From a virus: a DNA stretch of 47,809 nucleotides. The notes under the pieces were generated by a model. That model searched no databases. It worked only from the letters and a program-made list of their open reading frames with translations, and was not told where the DNA came from. The DNA is taken from positions 1-47,809 of the IMG/VR virus record IMGVR_UViG_3300014886_000004; one strand, written 5' to 3'. Made by a program: the position numbers and the translations under genes. Position 1 is the stretch's first letter. Each line of letters begins with the position of its first letter. Positions 31,153-39,976 of the stretch are shown here, piece by piece.

Positions 31153-31492
31153 ATCTTTCCCTCAATTCTTTAGAAGTTTTAGGTAATTCTATTTTTTCTT
31201 TAGTTAATTGTAATCTTTTGTAAACTCTTTCGTAATATAGTACTTTCTCTTGAACATTCTGATAAAGCTTCTTATATCTTTCCATTTCTTTCTTATAGTT
31301 TTCTAAGTTTTCTTCATACCATTTAATTTCCTTTTCAACCTTTCTATTAACTTCCTTTTCTATATTTCTAATTTTTAATCTCATCTTAATGGAATCAATA
31401 AGGCTAACAACTAAGATAAAAAAGAAAATCAGAAACAAAAAATACCAAAAAAGATTTGAATATTCTGTTAGATTCTTAATCTTTATATTCAT
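31121..31492 (-). CDS. Inner-membrane coiled-coil protein, Rz-like (candidate)
   Basis: 123 residues: an N-terminal membrane helix (about 14-34) followed by a long charged coiled coil (40-110). This matches the i-spanin (Rz) topology, cytoplasmic N-terminus and periplasmic rod. Together with the overlapping 30745 protein it may bridge the membranes at lysis. Function is inferred from topology and location only. Confidence 0.5.
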   Translation of the reverse strand: MNIKIKNLTEYSNLFWYFLFLIFFFILVVSLIDSIKMRLKIRNIEKEVNRKVEKEIKWYEENLENYKKEMERYKKLYQNVQEKVLYYERVYKRLQLTKEKIELPKTSKELRERFEKLGYKPIN

Positions 31493-31498
31493 TTTTAT

Positions 31499-32176
31499 TT
31501 ACCAAAAAGGAAATGCTAATTCTCTTTCAACTCTTTGCTCAGAACATAAAAGATTATTCCATTTTTGTCCATATTCATAAACTTTCTGACTATAGCTATA
31601 ATTTATTTCACAAGCACTTTTCCATTGAATGCATTTCCCATACTTTTTCCAAACACAAACTTTTTTCCTTCTACAACAATTGTAACAATCTTCCCATTTA
31701 TCACTCTTTGCTCTTTTACATTCTATAATTACCCAATTTCCACCATTATATCTTTGATAAGTAATCCAAAGCTTTTTTAACCATTCTGGATTACTTCTCC
31801 AAAGCATTCCAATATAGTAAATTGCAGCTTCGATATGCTGTTTGCTATAAGGTTTATCATAATCAGGAAATAAAGGTCTTAAGTATTTATCTAAAAATTT
31901 AGGGGTTAATTGAAAATAGCCTACTGAACCATGTCCATCTACAGATATTCTCCATCTACAATTTGTCTCAACTTTTGCTACTGCTATGTTATACCAGAAA
32001 GGAAATTTTTTGCTAATATATCTTTCTGAAGCTTTCCTTACTGGTTCAATAAGAAAACTACATCTATCTTTTTTTGCTTTTGCTGAGGCTATGGTGAGAA
32101 TACCGAATATAAGTAAAGCAAGTCCAATTAGAATTAATAGAATATCAATAAAGGTTTTGAGTAATTTGTTTTTCAC
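31499..32176 (-). CDS. Lytic transglycosylase-like endolysin with membrane anchor
   Basis: 225 residues: an N-terminal hydrophobic segment (about 9-33), acting as signal anchor, then a Slt/GEWL-type lytic domain with AVAKVETNCRW, whose Glu70 is the predicted catalytic acid, GHGSVGYFQLTPKFL (81-95), a classical substrate-binding segment, and TYQRYNGG. A Cys-rich stretch (YNCCRRKKVCVWKKYGKC) follows and may form disulfides in the periplasm. It cleaves the glycan strands of peptidoglycan. The signal anchor suggests SAR-endolysin-type export. Confidence 0.8.
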   Translation of the reverse strand: MKNKLLKTFIDILLILIGLALLIFGILTIASAKAKKDRCSFLIEPVRKASERYISKKFPFWYNIAVAKVETNCRWRISVDGHGSVGYFQLTPKFLDKYLRPLFPDYDKPYSKQHIEAAIYYIGMLWRSNPEWLKKLWITYQRYNGGNWVIIECKRAKSDKWEDCYNCCRRKKVCVWKKYGKCIQWKSACEINYSYSQKVYEYGQKWNNLLCSEQRVERELAFPFW

Positions 32177-32179
32177 TTT

Positions 32180-32446
32180 TTAACCCAATGCGATTACAAT
32201 AGCATACGCAATTAATAAAACAAGTGCATAAATTTTTCTCCATTCTCCCTTTTCATTCCAGTTAATCATTCCAATTCTTGCTCTTCTTATTGCATACCAG
32301 ACAAAAGTAAGTAAACCACACAAACCTACTTTTCTTCCAAGCATTGCAATGAATTCTTTTTGGTCAAAGACAAATATGTAGCCTATTATAATACCTACTA
32401 TTGCCAAAACCAATTCAAACCAACTTCTTCTAACAGTTACTAACAT
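32180..32446 (-). CDS. Holin candidate, membrane protein of 88 aa
   Basis: Two to three hydrophobic helices (about 10-28, 36-53, 70-87) with basic residues between them. Size, position directly upstream of the transglycosylase gene and the short charged N-terminus fit a phage holin that lets the lytic enzymes act. It starts with AGGAGG and overlaps the 32440 gene by seven bases. No holin family motif was recognised. Confidence 0.55.
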   Translation of the reverse strand: MLVTVRRSWFELVLAIVGIIIGYIFVFDQKEFIAMLGRKVGLCGLLTFVWYAIRRARIGMINWNEKGEWRKIYALVLLIAYAIVIALG

Positions 32447-32772
32447 TTTGTCCTCCTAAATGCTATACCCCAAATTTGGCTACCATCGTCCTTTGGTCTC
32501 GCACCAATGTAAAACTCAAATCGCTTTCCTCTGTAACTAAAAAACGGTAAAATTAAATTCCATTTTCTTTTACTATGCCAAACTTTCCACTCAGAAGGAT
32601 AATTTCCAGTTCCAATCCAGTAATAACAAAAATTATGCAAAGGATTTCTTACAAAATACCAATAAAAATAAGCAAATTTTCTATATTTTTGAAAGCACCA
32701 ATCAGGAGGAACAGGGTCATCATAGTTACCGAATGGGTTAAATTTTGAGTTCCATATTTTAAGCAAATCCAT
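32440..32772 (-). CDS. Conserved phage lysis-region protein, RNPxHNF type
   Basis: 110 residues with WYFVRNPLHNFCYYWIGTG (38-56), a motif seen in a widespread family of uncharacterised tailed-phage proteins near lysis genes, plus a strand-rich C-terminal half ending GIAFRRT. The aromatic, basic character suggests a membrane-associated protein. Function unknown. Confidence 0.6.
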   Translation of the reverse strand: MDLLKIWNSKFNPFGNYDDPVPPDWCFQKYRKFAYFYWYFVRNPLHNFCYYWIGTGNYPSEWKVWHSKRKWNLILPFFSYRGKRFEFYIGARPKDDGSQIWGIAFRRTKC

Positions 32773-32774
32773 TT

Positions 32775-33125
32775 TTATCCCACTTCTTCAGAAGGTTTTA
32801 ATACATCTAAATTAGCTTTCTTAACTATTTCTTTTTTTAATTCAATTGGTATCTCTCTCACATTAACAACAAAAATTCCTTTTTCTAAAAAGGATTTTAT
32901 TAAAGCTTTCTTATCCTGTGCAGATAAAAGTTTTGATTGAGGTCTAATTGCTTCCTCTACAATTTTATCAATATTTTGTCTTACTCTTTGCTTGATAAAA
33001 TTTGTGTGAAACTCAATAATATCTGCTATATCAAAAAAAAGTGCCTTTGTCTCTTCTTCTGTTAGTTCAAGTTCTTTTAGAGTTTCGTTTGTATCTGTGT
33101 TAATATAAACTATTTTAAGCTTCAT
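32775..33125 (-). CDS. Unknown protein between tail fibre and lysis genes, 116 aa
   Basis: A charged, mixed alpha/beta protein (KLKIVYINTDTNETLKELEL strands, then helices). No family was recognised. Its place directly downstream of the tail fibre suggests a fibre chaperone or lysis-related role, without direct support. Confidence 0.45.
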   Translation of the reverse strand: MKLKIVYINTDTNETLKELELTEEETKALFFDIADIIEFHTNFIKQRVRQNIDKIVEEAIRPQSKLLSAQDKKALIKSFLEKGIFVVNVREIPIELKKEIVKKANLDVLKPSEEVG

Positions 33126-33148
33126 TTTATCACTCCTTACAGATTATT

Positions 33149-34114
33149 TTATGTTATTTTTATGACACTTAAAAAAGTTGCTCCATAGCCACCTCGAAGC
33201 GTTGAAGAATTATTTAAGTTTTTTGCATAAAGTTCGATGTAATCAGAAGCGTTTAAATTTAATATTTTGCTTATAATTAAATCGTGTGTGTCCGCTTCAG
33301 CTGCTTGTAACACTGTTGAAAATTTTTCAGCTCCGTTGATGTAAATTGCATTTATCAAAAAATCTCCTGCTGCACCTGGAATAAATCTTATTTTTCCTGT
33401 TATTAAGTATTTACCTGTTTCATTCACAGTAATACGATTGTTTGTAGAATCAAACTCATTTTGAGTGTCAATCTCTGTAGTATCTAAAGCTACTTTTGTC
33501 CATGTGTTTGCACTAATTGACTGATCTGTAGAAAGATATACTACACAACAGCTTTGCTTAGGAAAAGTTAAAATTCCTGCAGTGCTGATATTAAAAACTT
33601 GAGTTCCTGAAATAGAAATACTTATATCTGAATCAGAACTTACAGGAACAAAATCTGAAGCATGTTTACCATCTAAAAGATCAGCATCTAACCCTGAACC
33701 ACTTCCTTGTTTTATCCAATCATTTATATATCCACTACTATTGGCAACTGGGATAGTAAGTGGTGTAGGGGAAATATCCGCATGATGCCCATCAACTGTA
33801 TCACTATCTAAACCGCTCCCGCTACCGTCAACGTTTTTAAGCTTTGTCAATATTGTATTATCATCAACATTGCTTAAATCAACTTTAGCAAGATAACTTT
33901 CAAGCTGAGTAGATAAATTTGCTATTGTATCTTTTATCCATTTAGAAGTAGAACTATCATATCTTAAAATATTCCAATTATCAGGAGTTGAATTCCATAA
34001 ATCTTCAAACTTTGCTAAATAATCATTTAATTTTTGGAAGTTAGAAGAGTATATTGCATTCCACCCAGAAGTTCCATAATCACATCCCTCAAGCTGTGTG
34101 GGCTCGTATGTCAT
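33149..34114 (-). CDS. Tail fibre with collar-type repeats and C1q/TNF-like end
   Basis: 321 residues. Residues about 93-112 and 135-154 carry phage fibre repeats of the form GSGSGLD-D-DGHHA / GSGSGLDADLLDGKHASDF, which form trimeric shafts. The C-terminal 130 residues are beta-rich with N-G-R-Y-L-I and a final GGYGATFLSVIKI, resembling C1q/TNF-like receptor-binding heads. It probably contacts the host surface. The first 26 bases overlap the end of the DUF723 endonuclease gene. Confidence 0.75.
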   Translation of the reverse strand: MTYEPTQLEGCDYGTSGWNAIYSSNFQKLNDYLAKFEDLWNSTPDNWNILRYDSSTSKWIKDTIANLSTQLESYLAKVDLSNVDDNTILTKLKNVDGSGSGLDSDTVDGHHADISPTPLTIPVANSSGYINDWIKQGSGSGLDADLLDGKHASDFVPVSSDSDISISISGTQVFNISTAGILTFPKQSCCVVYLSTDQSISANTWTKVALDTTEIDTQNEFDSTNNRITVNETGKYLITGKIRFIPGAAGDFLINAIYINGAEKFSTVLQAAEADTHDLIISKILNLNASDYIELYAKNLNNSSTLRGGYGATFLSVIKIT

Positions 34115-35459
34115 GGTAATAGCCTCCTTCTCTATCTGAATTTAGTATATCTTTTACAAAAATTTCAGTATTGCCGTTACTTATTAGTATTTTTTCATTT
34201 CCATTATATAAGAAATCTTTATATTCTTTTAGAATCTTTTGTTCTTCTTTGAGAGCCTCATAACCATTTTCAAATTTCCAAACCCTAATAACTTTTATCT
34301 TTTTTTGGTCTTCTGGTTTAAATCTATTATAAATATCCTTTTTATTTGTAATCCCAATCTTGTAAAAGTCTTTGTTATTATGTTCTATTCTTATATAATA
34401 CAGAAAACTTGGTTTTGTAAAATCAATTCCTCCTTTATTACAATGAGGACAACCATATCCAGTAAGATGATTATGGGGAGTTTGTAAGAAGATTCTATTA
34501 CAGTTTTTACAAATTATTTTGACTTTTGTATCTTTATTTACATATTTTACTAAACTATAATCATATTTGTTTCCATGAATCCTTTTAGCTTTTTCGATAA
34601 ATTTCTCTTTACCTATTTTCTCTTTTTCTTTAATTCTTTCTATTGCACATTTTGGGCAGCCATTCCCTTGTAAGTGCATGTAAGCTAATTGTTCAAAAAT
34701 TCCATGTTTAGGGCAAATAATTTTAACTTTACTATGAGCTTTTTCATATTCTACTAATGAGTAGTCATACTTGTTTCCATGAACCTTTTTAGCTTTTTCT
34801 ATGAATTGTTCTCTTGTCATTGTTTGTCTTTTGCTTCGTTCTTCTAAAGCACATTTAGGACAACCTTGACCACTTAAATGTCTATTAGGAGTTTGTTCAA
34901 ATATTCCATGTTTTGGACATATAATTTTAACTTTTGTTTTGTTATTCTTATATTCTACTAAAGAGTAATCATATTTATTACCATAAATTTTTTGGGCTTT
35001 TTGAATAAACTCTTCTTTCGTCATTGATAATTTTTGTCTAATTTTTTCTATTCCACACTTAGGACATCCTTCCTTTCTTCTTAAATGTCTATATGGAGTA
35101 GTTTGAAATTCACCATGTTCAGGGCATATTACAGTTATAGGAGTATCACAATTAACATAAATCACTTTTGAGTAATCATACTTTCCCTTGTGGACTTCAG
35201 TAGCTTCTTTAATAAACTCTTCTAAAGACATTTTTCTTTTATCTGAATTCCTTTTTATGGTACACTTTTTACATCCTTTACTTCTTAATAGAGCATAAGG
35301 TAAAACTTCCCAAACATAACCACATTTTTTACATTTTACTTTAACTTTTGTTTTACTATTGACATAAACTGTTTCTGAAAAATCAAAAATATCATTACCA
35401 AATCTTTCAATACATCTTCTTATGAATTCTTCTTGAGTTAATTCTCTTTTTCTTTTCAT
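34089..35459 (-). CDS. DUF723-repeat GIY-YIG homing-type endonuclease
   Basis: I prefer ATG 35459; an in-frame TTG at 35471 would add four residues. Neither has a good ribosome site. Five tandem DUF723-type zinc modules (pattern HGNKYDYSLVEY, KVKIICPKHG, GCPKC) cover residues 5-330 and should bind DNA. The C-terminal domain has LYYIRI and FYKIGIT, the GIY-YIG nuclease pair, then NRF and E-rich helix ALKEEQKILKEY. Such genes are selfish free-standing endonucleases. Its stop lies 26 bp inside the tail-fibre gene, so the insertion is tightly fitted between two genes. Confidence 0.8.
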   Translation of the reverse strand: MKRKRELTQEEFIRRCIERFGNDIFDFSETVYVNSKTKVKVKCKKCGYVWEVLPYALLRSKGCKKCTIKRNSDKRKMSLEEFIKEATEVHKGKYDYSKVIYVNCDTPITVICPEHGEFQTTPYRHLRRKEGCPKCGIEKIRQKLSMTKEEFIQKAQKIYGNKYDYSLVEYKNNKTKVKIICPKHGIFEQTPNRHLSGQGCPKCALEERSKRQTMTREQFIEKAKKVHGNKYDYSLVEYEKAHSKVKIICPKHGIFEQLAYMHLQGNGCPKCAIERIKEKEKIGKEKFIEKAKRIHGNKYDYSLVKYVNKDTKVKIICKNCNRIFLQTPHNHLTGYGCPHCNKGGIDFTKPSFLYYIRIEHNNKDFYKIGITNKKDIYNRFKPEDQKKIKVIRVWKFENGYEALKEEQKILKEYKDFLYNGNEKILISNGNTEIFVKDILNSDREGGYYHDIRAHTA

Positions 35460-35469
35460 CTTTTTTTTC

Positions 35470-35513
35470 AAATTCTTATCTTAGCATTTTATTCTTAAAT
35501 TGCAATACTTCTT
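35470..35513 (-). repeat. Right-cassette boundary repeat with AAGATAAGAATTT motif
   Basis: This 44-bp stretch matches 39977-40020 at about 35 of 44 positions without gaps, in the same orientation. It contains AAATTCTTAT, TTCTTAA and TTGCAATA. At 39977 the copy includes the last codons of the tail hub gene, whereas here it is noncoding. The two copies bracket the five-gene glycan cassette. TTGCAA stands 17 bases upstream of the AAGATAAGAATTT motif in both copies, which may be promoter spacing. Confidence 0.65.
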
Positions 35514-35528
35514 AGGATTTTGGTATTA

Positions 35529-36305
35529 TTACCTTTCTATTTTAATCCAATTTTCAATTTTGCAAATCTCTTGCAATTTCTTTCTGTAAACAGTATATAA
35601 TCTATTCCTCATTTCTAAATACTCTTTTGGCTTATAATTTATGTATTTTGCTTGAATACAATTCGAATAAAATTTTAGCCATCCTTTTTCTTTCATAATA
35701 TAATGCCACAATTCGTGTTCACATAATTTCAATTCTTCGGGACACTTGCAGTCTAATAAGCATTCTATTTTAGCTATAAAGAAATTTCTTGTAATGCTAA
35801 CTGGAAGAAATTTTATATTCTTATAAACTATAGGAGGTTCTTTTGGAGTCTTAAGTAAAAAATATTTTCCTTTTACTAATTCAATATCATATTCATACTT
35901 TACCCTACCAACTAATTCAAACCCTACCAAAGCTCTTTTTTCTTCTTGACTAAGAAATTCAAGAACTATTTGAATTTCTTTATCATAATTTCTTTCAAAA
36001 ATGATACTATCTGCTATTAGAAATACAAAATTACAATTGCTCTCATAAGCCTTTTCAACTAAGAAATTTCTTGCTTTACATAATCCACAATCATATTCTA
36101 ACTTATAGTATTGTCTTTTTGCTTTTGTGTTATTTCTGAATCCTAACTTGTCAAAGTAATTATCTTTCTCTTTTGTAAAATGACCTTGATCTGCTACTAT
36201 TATGTAATAATCAGGGTAATATTTTACTAAAGCATTGATACATTGATATAAGAGTTTATCTCTTAGAAAAGTAGTAACTAAAAATGCTAAATTATTCATA
36301 ACCAA
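35529..36305 (-). CDS. GT2-type glycosyltransferase
   Basis: 258 residues with the nucleotide-sugar-binding fold of family 2 transferases: FLVTTFLRDKLLYQCINAL (start), YYIIVADQG, YKLEYDCGLCKARNFLV, and CNFVFLIADSIIFE, where the acidic residues take the place of DxD. It is the last gene of the glycan cassette, overlapping the sulfotransferase gene upstream by 14 bp. Acceptor and sugar are unknown. Confidence 0.75.
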   Translation of the reverse strand: MVMNNLAFLVTTFLRDKLLYQCINALVKYYPDYYIIVADQGHFTKEKDNYFDKLGFRNNTKAKRQYYKLEYDCGLCKARNFLVEKAYESNCNFVFLIADSIIFERNYDKEIQIVLEFLSQEEKRALVGFELVGRVKYEYDIELVKGKYFLLKTPKEPPIVYKNIKFLPVSITRNFFIAKIECLLDCKCPEELKLCEHELWHYIMKEKGWLKFYSNCIQAKYINYKPKEYLEMRNRLYTVYRKKLQEICKIENWIKIER

Positions 36306-37047
36306 AAATCTTTTTGAAAGTTTGAATTTTAATGTTTTCTCTAACTAACTTTATTTCTAATGGTGTTAATATTCTTTTGTATCTATTTTTATCAAAGAAA
36401 ATTTCTCTACTTCTCTTTAGACTTGGGTTACCATAAAGATAATGATGTTCAAGATTCCAAAATTGTAACATCTTTGGTTCAAACTCAATTCCTATAAAAT
36501 TACAAATATCTTCAGTAGTTTTCTCTGGAAACTGTGCTAAATTTTCATACTTAACTAAATAACTTACTTCTTTATACTGAGAATAAAAATAAAGTAATCT
36601 TTGCACTATTTCTGTCCACCTTACTATAGCTTTCTCTGGAGAATAAGATATTCTTTTACCTTTATAGAAAATGGTTTTCTGTTTTTTTAAAGAAGCTACA
36701 AATTCTTCAGGTTGTCTTATTAAAAAAATAAATTTTATTTTTACTTCGTATTTCTGACTATGTTTCTTTAGAAACCAAGTAAAGTCTTTTGAACTATCAA
36801 CTAAAATATCTTTATTTGTAACATCAAATAGTAAGTCATAAATATTGTCAATGGAAAACTTTTCCCGCTTTATCTTTGACCATATAGAGCAATTATTACG
36901 ACAGTATACACAAATAAAGAACCTATTTTCTCTGAAAGCTTTTGCTAACTCTCCTACATTAAATATTTTAGAATGTGAACCTAAAATAGTAGATAAGAGA
37001 GTTGAACCAGAATGGGGTGGACTTGCTATATTAACTACTAATTTCAT
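36292..37047 (-). CDS. PAPS-dependent sulfotransferase
   Basis: 251 residues with the 5'-phosphosulfate-binding loop IASPPHSGSTLLSTIL (7-22, like family loop PRSGTT) and a 3'-phosphate-binding segment FLIRQPEEFVASLKK, followed by VKYENLA. Such enzymes move sulfate from PAPS to a hydroxyl on a sugar or protein. Between two glycosyltransferase genes, a sugar acceptor is most likely. Overlaps both neighbours by 14-17 bp. Confidence 0.8.
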   Translation of the reverse strand: MKLVVNIASPPHSGSTLLSTILGSHSKIFNVGELAKAFRENRFFICVYCRNNCSIWSKIKREKFSIDNIYDLLFDVTNKDILVDSSKDFTWFLKKHSQKYEVKIKFIFLIRQPEEFVASLKKQKTIFYKGKRISYSPEKAIVRWTEIVQRLLYFYSQYKEVSYLVKYENLAQFPEKTTEDICNFIGIEFEPKMLQFWNLEHHYLYGNPSLKRSREIFFDKNRYKRILTPLEIKLVRENIKIQTFKKIFGYE

Positions 37048-38683
37048 AAGCTATTCCTTTTAAATCTAATTTAAATTCTCTTATTTGTGGGTATAATTGT
37101 CTAACTAACCTTTTACCTAAATACTTTCTCTTGTCTATTTCAAACTTTTCTTTTACAATAGACAAATTTTTTCTTTTATCTATTTCATTAGCCAATACAG
37201 GATGTTCTATATGATAAAGAATGCAATGAGGATAAGCTGGAATTACTTTTATACCTTTTGCTATAAATCTTTCAATTAAATCATTATCTTCAATTCCCCA
37301 GCCTTCTAATCTTTCATCAAAACCCCCAATCTCTATATAGTTCTTCTTATAACCAGCAGAAATACCTAAACCAAAAGGATAAAAGTAGGAATTGTCAAAT
37401 AAATTTCCACTCAAATCTTCATATTTAATATATCTTACATCAAAACTAATTATTTTATTTTTATCCAAAAATCTTTCTAATCTACTTGTAAACTCTTTTT
37501 CCAATACAATATCAGCATCTATAAAACATACATATTCATAATTAGCTAAAAATAATCCTGTATTCAAAGCTTTACTCCTACCCCATTTATCAGCTTCAAC
37601 TCTATACAGAAACCAATCAATTTGTAATTGATTCTTACATAATTCATACAGCAAACTGCTATATGTTTCGTCTGAACCATAGTCGATAACAATTAATTCA
37701 AAATTCTTGTATTCTTGTTCATTAATACTTTTCAGAAACTCTTTTACTAACTTCAAATCTTTATTTCTTATACCAACAATAAAACTTATGTTCTTTCTTT
37801 CTTTTTGTTTAAAAGAAGGTAAGAACATCTTATTATCGTGTATGAATTTAGCATGCCCATTTGTCATAAAATTAGAAGCAAACTTTTTTATTTCAGTAAT
37901 TTTCTTATTATTAAACCAAAAAACAGTTTTTCTAAATTTAATTCTTTCTTCTGCAGTTTTCAAATTTTCCAAATGTCTGCTATGTTTCTGATGATAGAGT
38001 GAAGTAAAATTATCAATCCATAATTCCTTGCAACCTTTAGCTAATAATCTCATATACAAATCTTGTCCATGTCCTACAGACATTAATTCTATATTCATTC
38101 CACAAACTAACTTCATCAGCTCAGTTGATACAGTTATGGAATTTCCATATCCATGTCTTAAATCTGCTTTATTTAAATAAAAGTCTTTTTCAAATCTTTC
38201 AAAATTTAATCTATTAGGAACATAAGGTAAACATTTCCTTTTACAGAAAATGATAGCATTAGGATATTTCTGTAATGTTTTTAAAGTTACTTCAACAAAA
38301 TTAGGACTATGTATTTCATCAACATCTCCATAATGTATATACAGTGTGTTTATTCTTTCGGTTGCATAAATCAAAGCTAAAGGTTTGTTTGGATAGTCTT
38401 CTTTGTGATAAATATATTCAACTTCAAGTTCTTTACAAATTTCTATATATCTATTACTATACCTTTTATTGCTACTTATATCTGACAATATAATTTTAGG
38501 TTTGCCAATATTCTGATTACAGAGCGACAATAAAGTATTATAAACTATCTTAGGTCTAACATTCCAAGCTGGAAAACAAAAAGTAATGTCAGTAGGTTTT
38601 AATTTTAATTCTTGATTAATTATTTCATTATTTATATACTTACCAAATTTATGTTCGAATCCTATTGTAGACTTTTCTATCAC
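37031..38683 (-). CDS. Two-domain GT2 glycosyltransferase
   Basis: 550 residues with two GT-A domains. The first (about 30-260) has FCFPAWNVRPKIVYNTLL and YIHYGDVDEIHSPNF, with GDVD fitting DxD; the second (about 296-520) has ISFIVGIRNKDLKLVKEFL, VIDYGSDETYSSL, CFIDADIVLE with clear DAD, and GFDERLEGWGIEDNDL, as in chondroitin-synthase-like and other processive enzymes. It may add two alternating sugars. It overlaps the upstream sulfotransferase by ATGA. Confidence 0.85.
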   Translation of the reverse strand: MIEKSTIGFEHKFGKYINNEIINQELKLKPTDITFCFPAWNVRPKIVYNTLLSLCNQNIGKPKIILSDISSNKRYSNRYIEICKELEVEYIYHKEDYPNKPLALIYATERINTLYIHYGDVDEIHSPNFVEVTLKTLQKYPNAIIFCKRKCLPYVPNRLNFERFEKDFYLNKADLRHGYGNSITVSTELMKLVCGMNIELMSVGHGQDLYMRLLAKGCKELWIDNFTSLYHQKHSRHLENLKTAEERIKFRKTVFWFNNKKITEIKKFASNFMTNGHAKFIHDNKMFLPSFKQKERKNISFIVGIRNKDLKLVKEFLKSINEQEYKNFELIVIDYGSDETYSSLLYELCKNQLQIDWFLYRVEADKWGRSKALNTGLFLANYEYVCFIDADIVLEKEFTSRLERFLDKNKIISFDVRYIKYEDLSGNLFDNSYFYPFGLGISAGYKKNYIEIGGFDERLEGWGIEDNDLIERFIAKGIKVIPAYPHCILYHIEHPVLANEIDKRKNLSIVKEKFEIDKRKYLGKRLVRQLYPQIREFKLDLKGIAYEISS

Positions 38684-39303
38684 CCTTTATTTTCCCACAC
38701 AAATCTATAAACTCTATCCTTTTCTGGTATTTCTAAATAGTCAAACAATTCTTTTTGCTTCTCTTTTTTGTTCAAATCATAAACATATATCCAAAAGATT
38801 TCACTTTTTATCTTTAAATTCTTCACTCTATTCATATATAATTCCCAATATTCAGCAATTGCTTCTCTTTTAGTAGTTGTATAATCTAAATCTGGAAAAG
38901 CGATATCCCAAATACTATCTTTATATATTTTATCTTTCCTTTTACTTGAATGCCAATGATTTCTTAGAATTCCGTCTTTTTCTGTCTTTCTTATAAAAGA
39001 TTCAACTACTTCTTCCTTGTCTCTCCAAATATGTACTACTTTTAGATTATCTAAATGATTATCAAAAAATTCAATATAATTCAGATAATAGAAAGCTGTA
39101 TCCCCCACTAATTGACCTTGAAAACTTTGTAACTCTTTCAATCTTTGCCGAGCTTTGTTAATATTAAAATTCCAATGTAATATTCCTTGTGGGGCTTTAT
39201 ACTCATGATAAACACAACAATTCTTACAACCATCTATTAGCTTTGCAATAGAAACAGTTCCACAACGACCTGTTCCAATTATAATCACATATTTCTTACT
39301 CAT
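38680..39303 (-). CDS. PAPS-dependent sulfotransferase
   Basis: 207 residues with the P-loop-like IIGTGRCGTVSIAKLI (8-23) that binds the 5'-phosphosulfate of PAPS, and VVHIWRDKEEVVESFIRK (88-105), which binds the 3'-phosphate. Middle DTAFYYLNY carries a potential acceptor-site segment. It is a second, distinct sulfotransferase in the same cassette. Confidence 0.8.
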   Translation of the reverse strand: MSKKYVIIIGTGRCGTVSIAKLIDGCKNCCVYHEYKAPQGILHWNFNINKARQRLKELQSFQGQLVGDTAFYYLNYIEFFDNHLDNLKVVHIWRDKEEVVESFIRKTEKDGILRNHWHSSKRKDKIYKDSIWDIAFPDLDYTTTKREAIAEYWELYMNRVKNLKIKSEIFWIYVYDLNKKEKQKELFDYLEIPEKDRVYRFVWENKG

Positions 39304-39305
39304 CT

Positions 39306-39968
39306 TTATTTCTTTTCTTTAAATAAATCAAAAAGATTTACATAAGGAATATACTCATTTAAACCTGACTTTTCATAACAAGAATATACTTGAATCCCTT
39401 TTTCTTTTAAAGCTTCAATAGTTCTTACAAATTCTGTTATGAAAAAATTACAAATTTTTTTCTTAATGCTTTTTACCCAAGATTCTGGATAATCATCATG
39501 AAAATGCATTTTATCTGTTCCAAAATGTTCTTTAACTAAATCAATTCCTACCAGATAAATAGGATTTAGACCTAATAAGTACGCAATTCTTAAAGCTACT
39601 ACTCCACTATTATTAGCAGTCCTAATACAATTAAAAGTAGTAGGCAAATAATTAGCAGTACAGTTCTTAAATATAAAAGTATCTTCTCTATCCTTAAAAT
39701 CTTGAAGTCTTTCTGCCCAACTTGGGGCTAATTTAATGCAATCTAATTTATTAATCTCTTCTTTATATTGTTGATAGAATTTGAAATCTAAAAATATTAA
39801 AAATTTTACTTTACAGACTTTATAAGCTTTATTTGCTCCTACTGTTATTTCATCATTTAATAAGGAAAAATCAAACCCTTTCTCTTGATATTCTCTAATC
39901 GAATATCCCCCACCAATAACAAAACCTCTTTTTCCTTTGTATTTATTTATATATTCCGATAAATTCAT
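39306..39968 (-). CDS. DUF115/MAF-like glycosyltransferase, first gene of glycan cassette
   Basis: 220 residues with GFVIGGGYSI (15-24) and NNSGVVALRIAYLLGLNPIYLVGIDL (about 119-144; this matches the family pattern GsalaL-A-LG-pIyLlG-D), features of the DUF115 / motility-accessory-factor family, some of which glycosylate proteins with sialic-acid-like sugars. ATG 39968 follows the boundary repeat directly without a ribosome site. This hints that the cassette may modify a protein rather than only a polysaccharide. Confidence 0.65.
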   Translation of the reverse strand: MNLSEYINKYKGKRGFVIGGGYSIREYQEKGFDFSLLNDEITVGANKAYKVCKVKFLIFLDFKFYQQYKEEINKLDCIKLAPSWAERLQDFKDREDTFIFKNCTANYLPTTFNCIRTANNSGVVALRIAYLLGLNPIYLVGIDLVKEHFGTDKMHFHDDYPESWVKSIKKKICNFFITEFVRTIEALKEKGIQVYSCYEKSGLNEYIPYVNLFDLFKEKK

Positions 39969-39976
39969 ATTTTTCT

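Noticed and set aside
33149-34114. Diversity-generating retroelement target at the tail fibre
   Set aside because: No reverse transcriptase and no repeated template sequence was found in the window.
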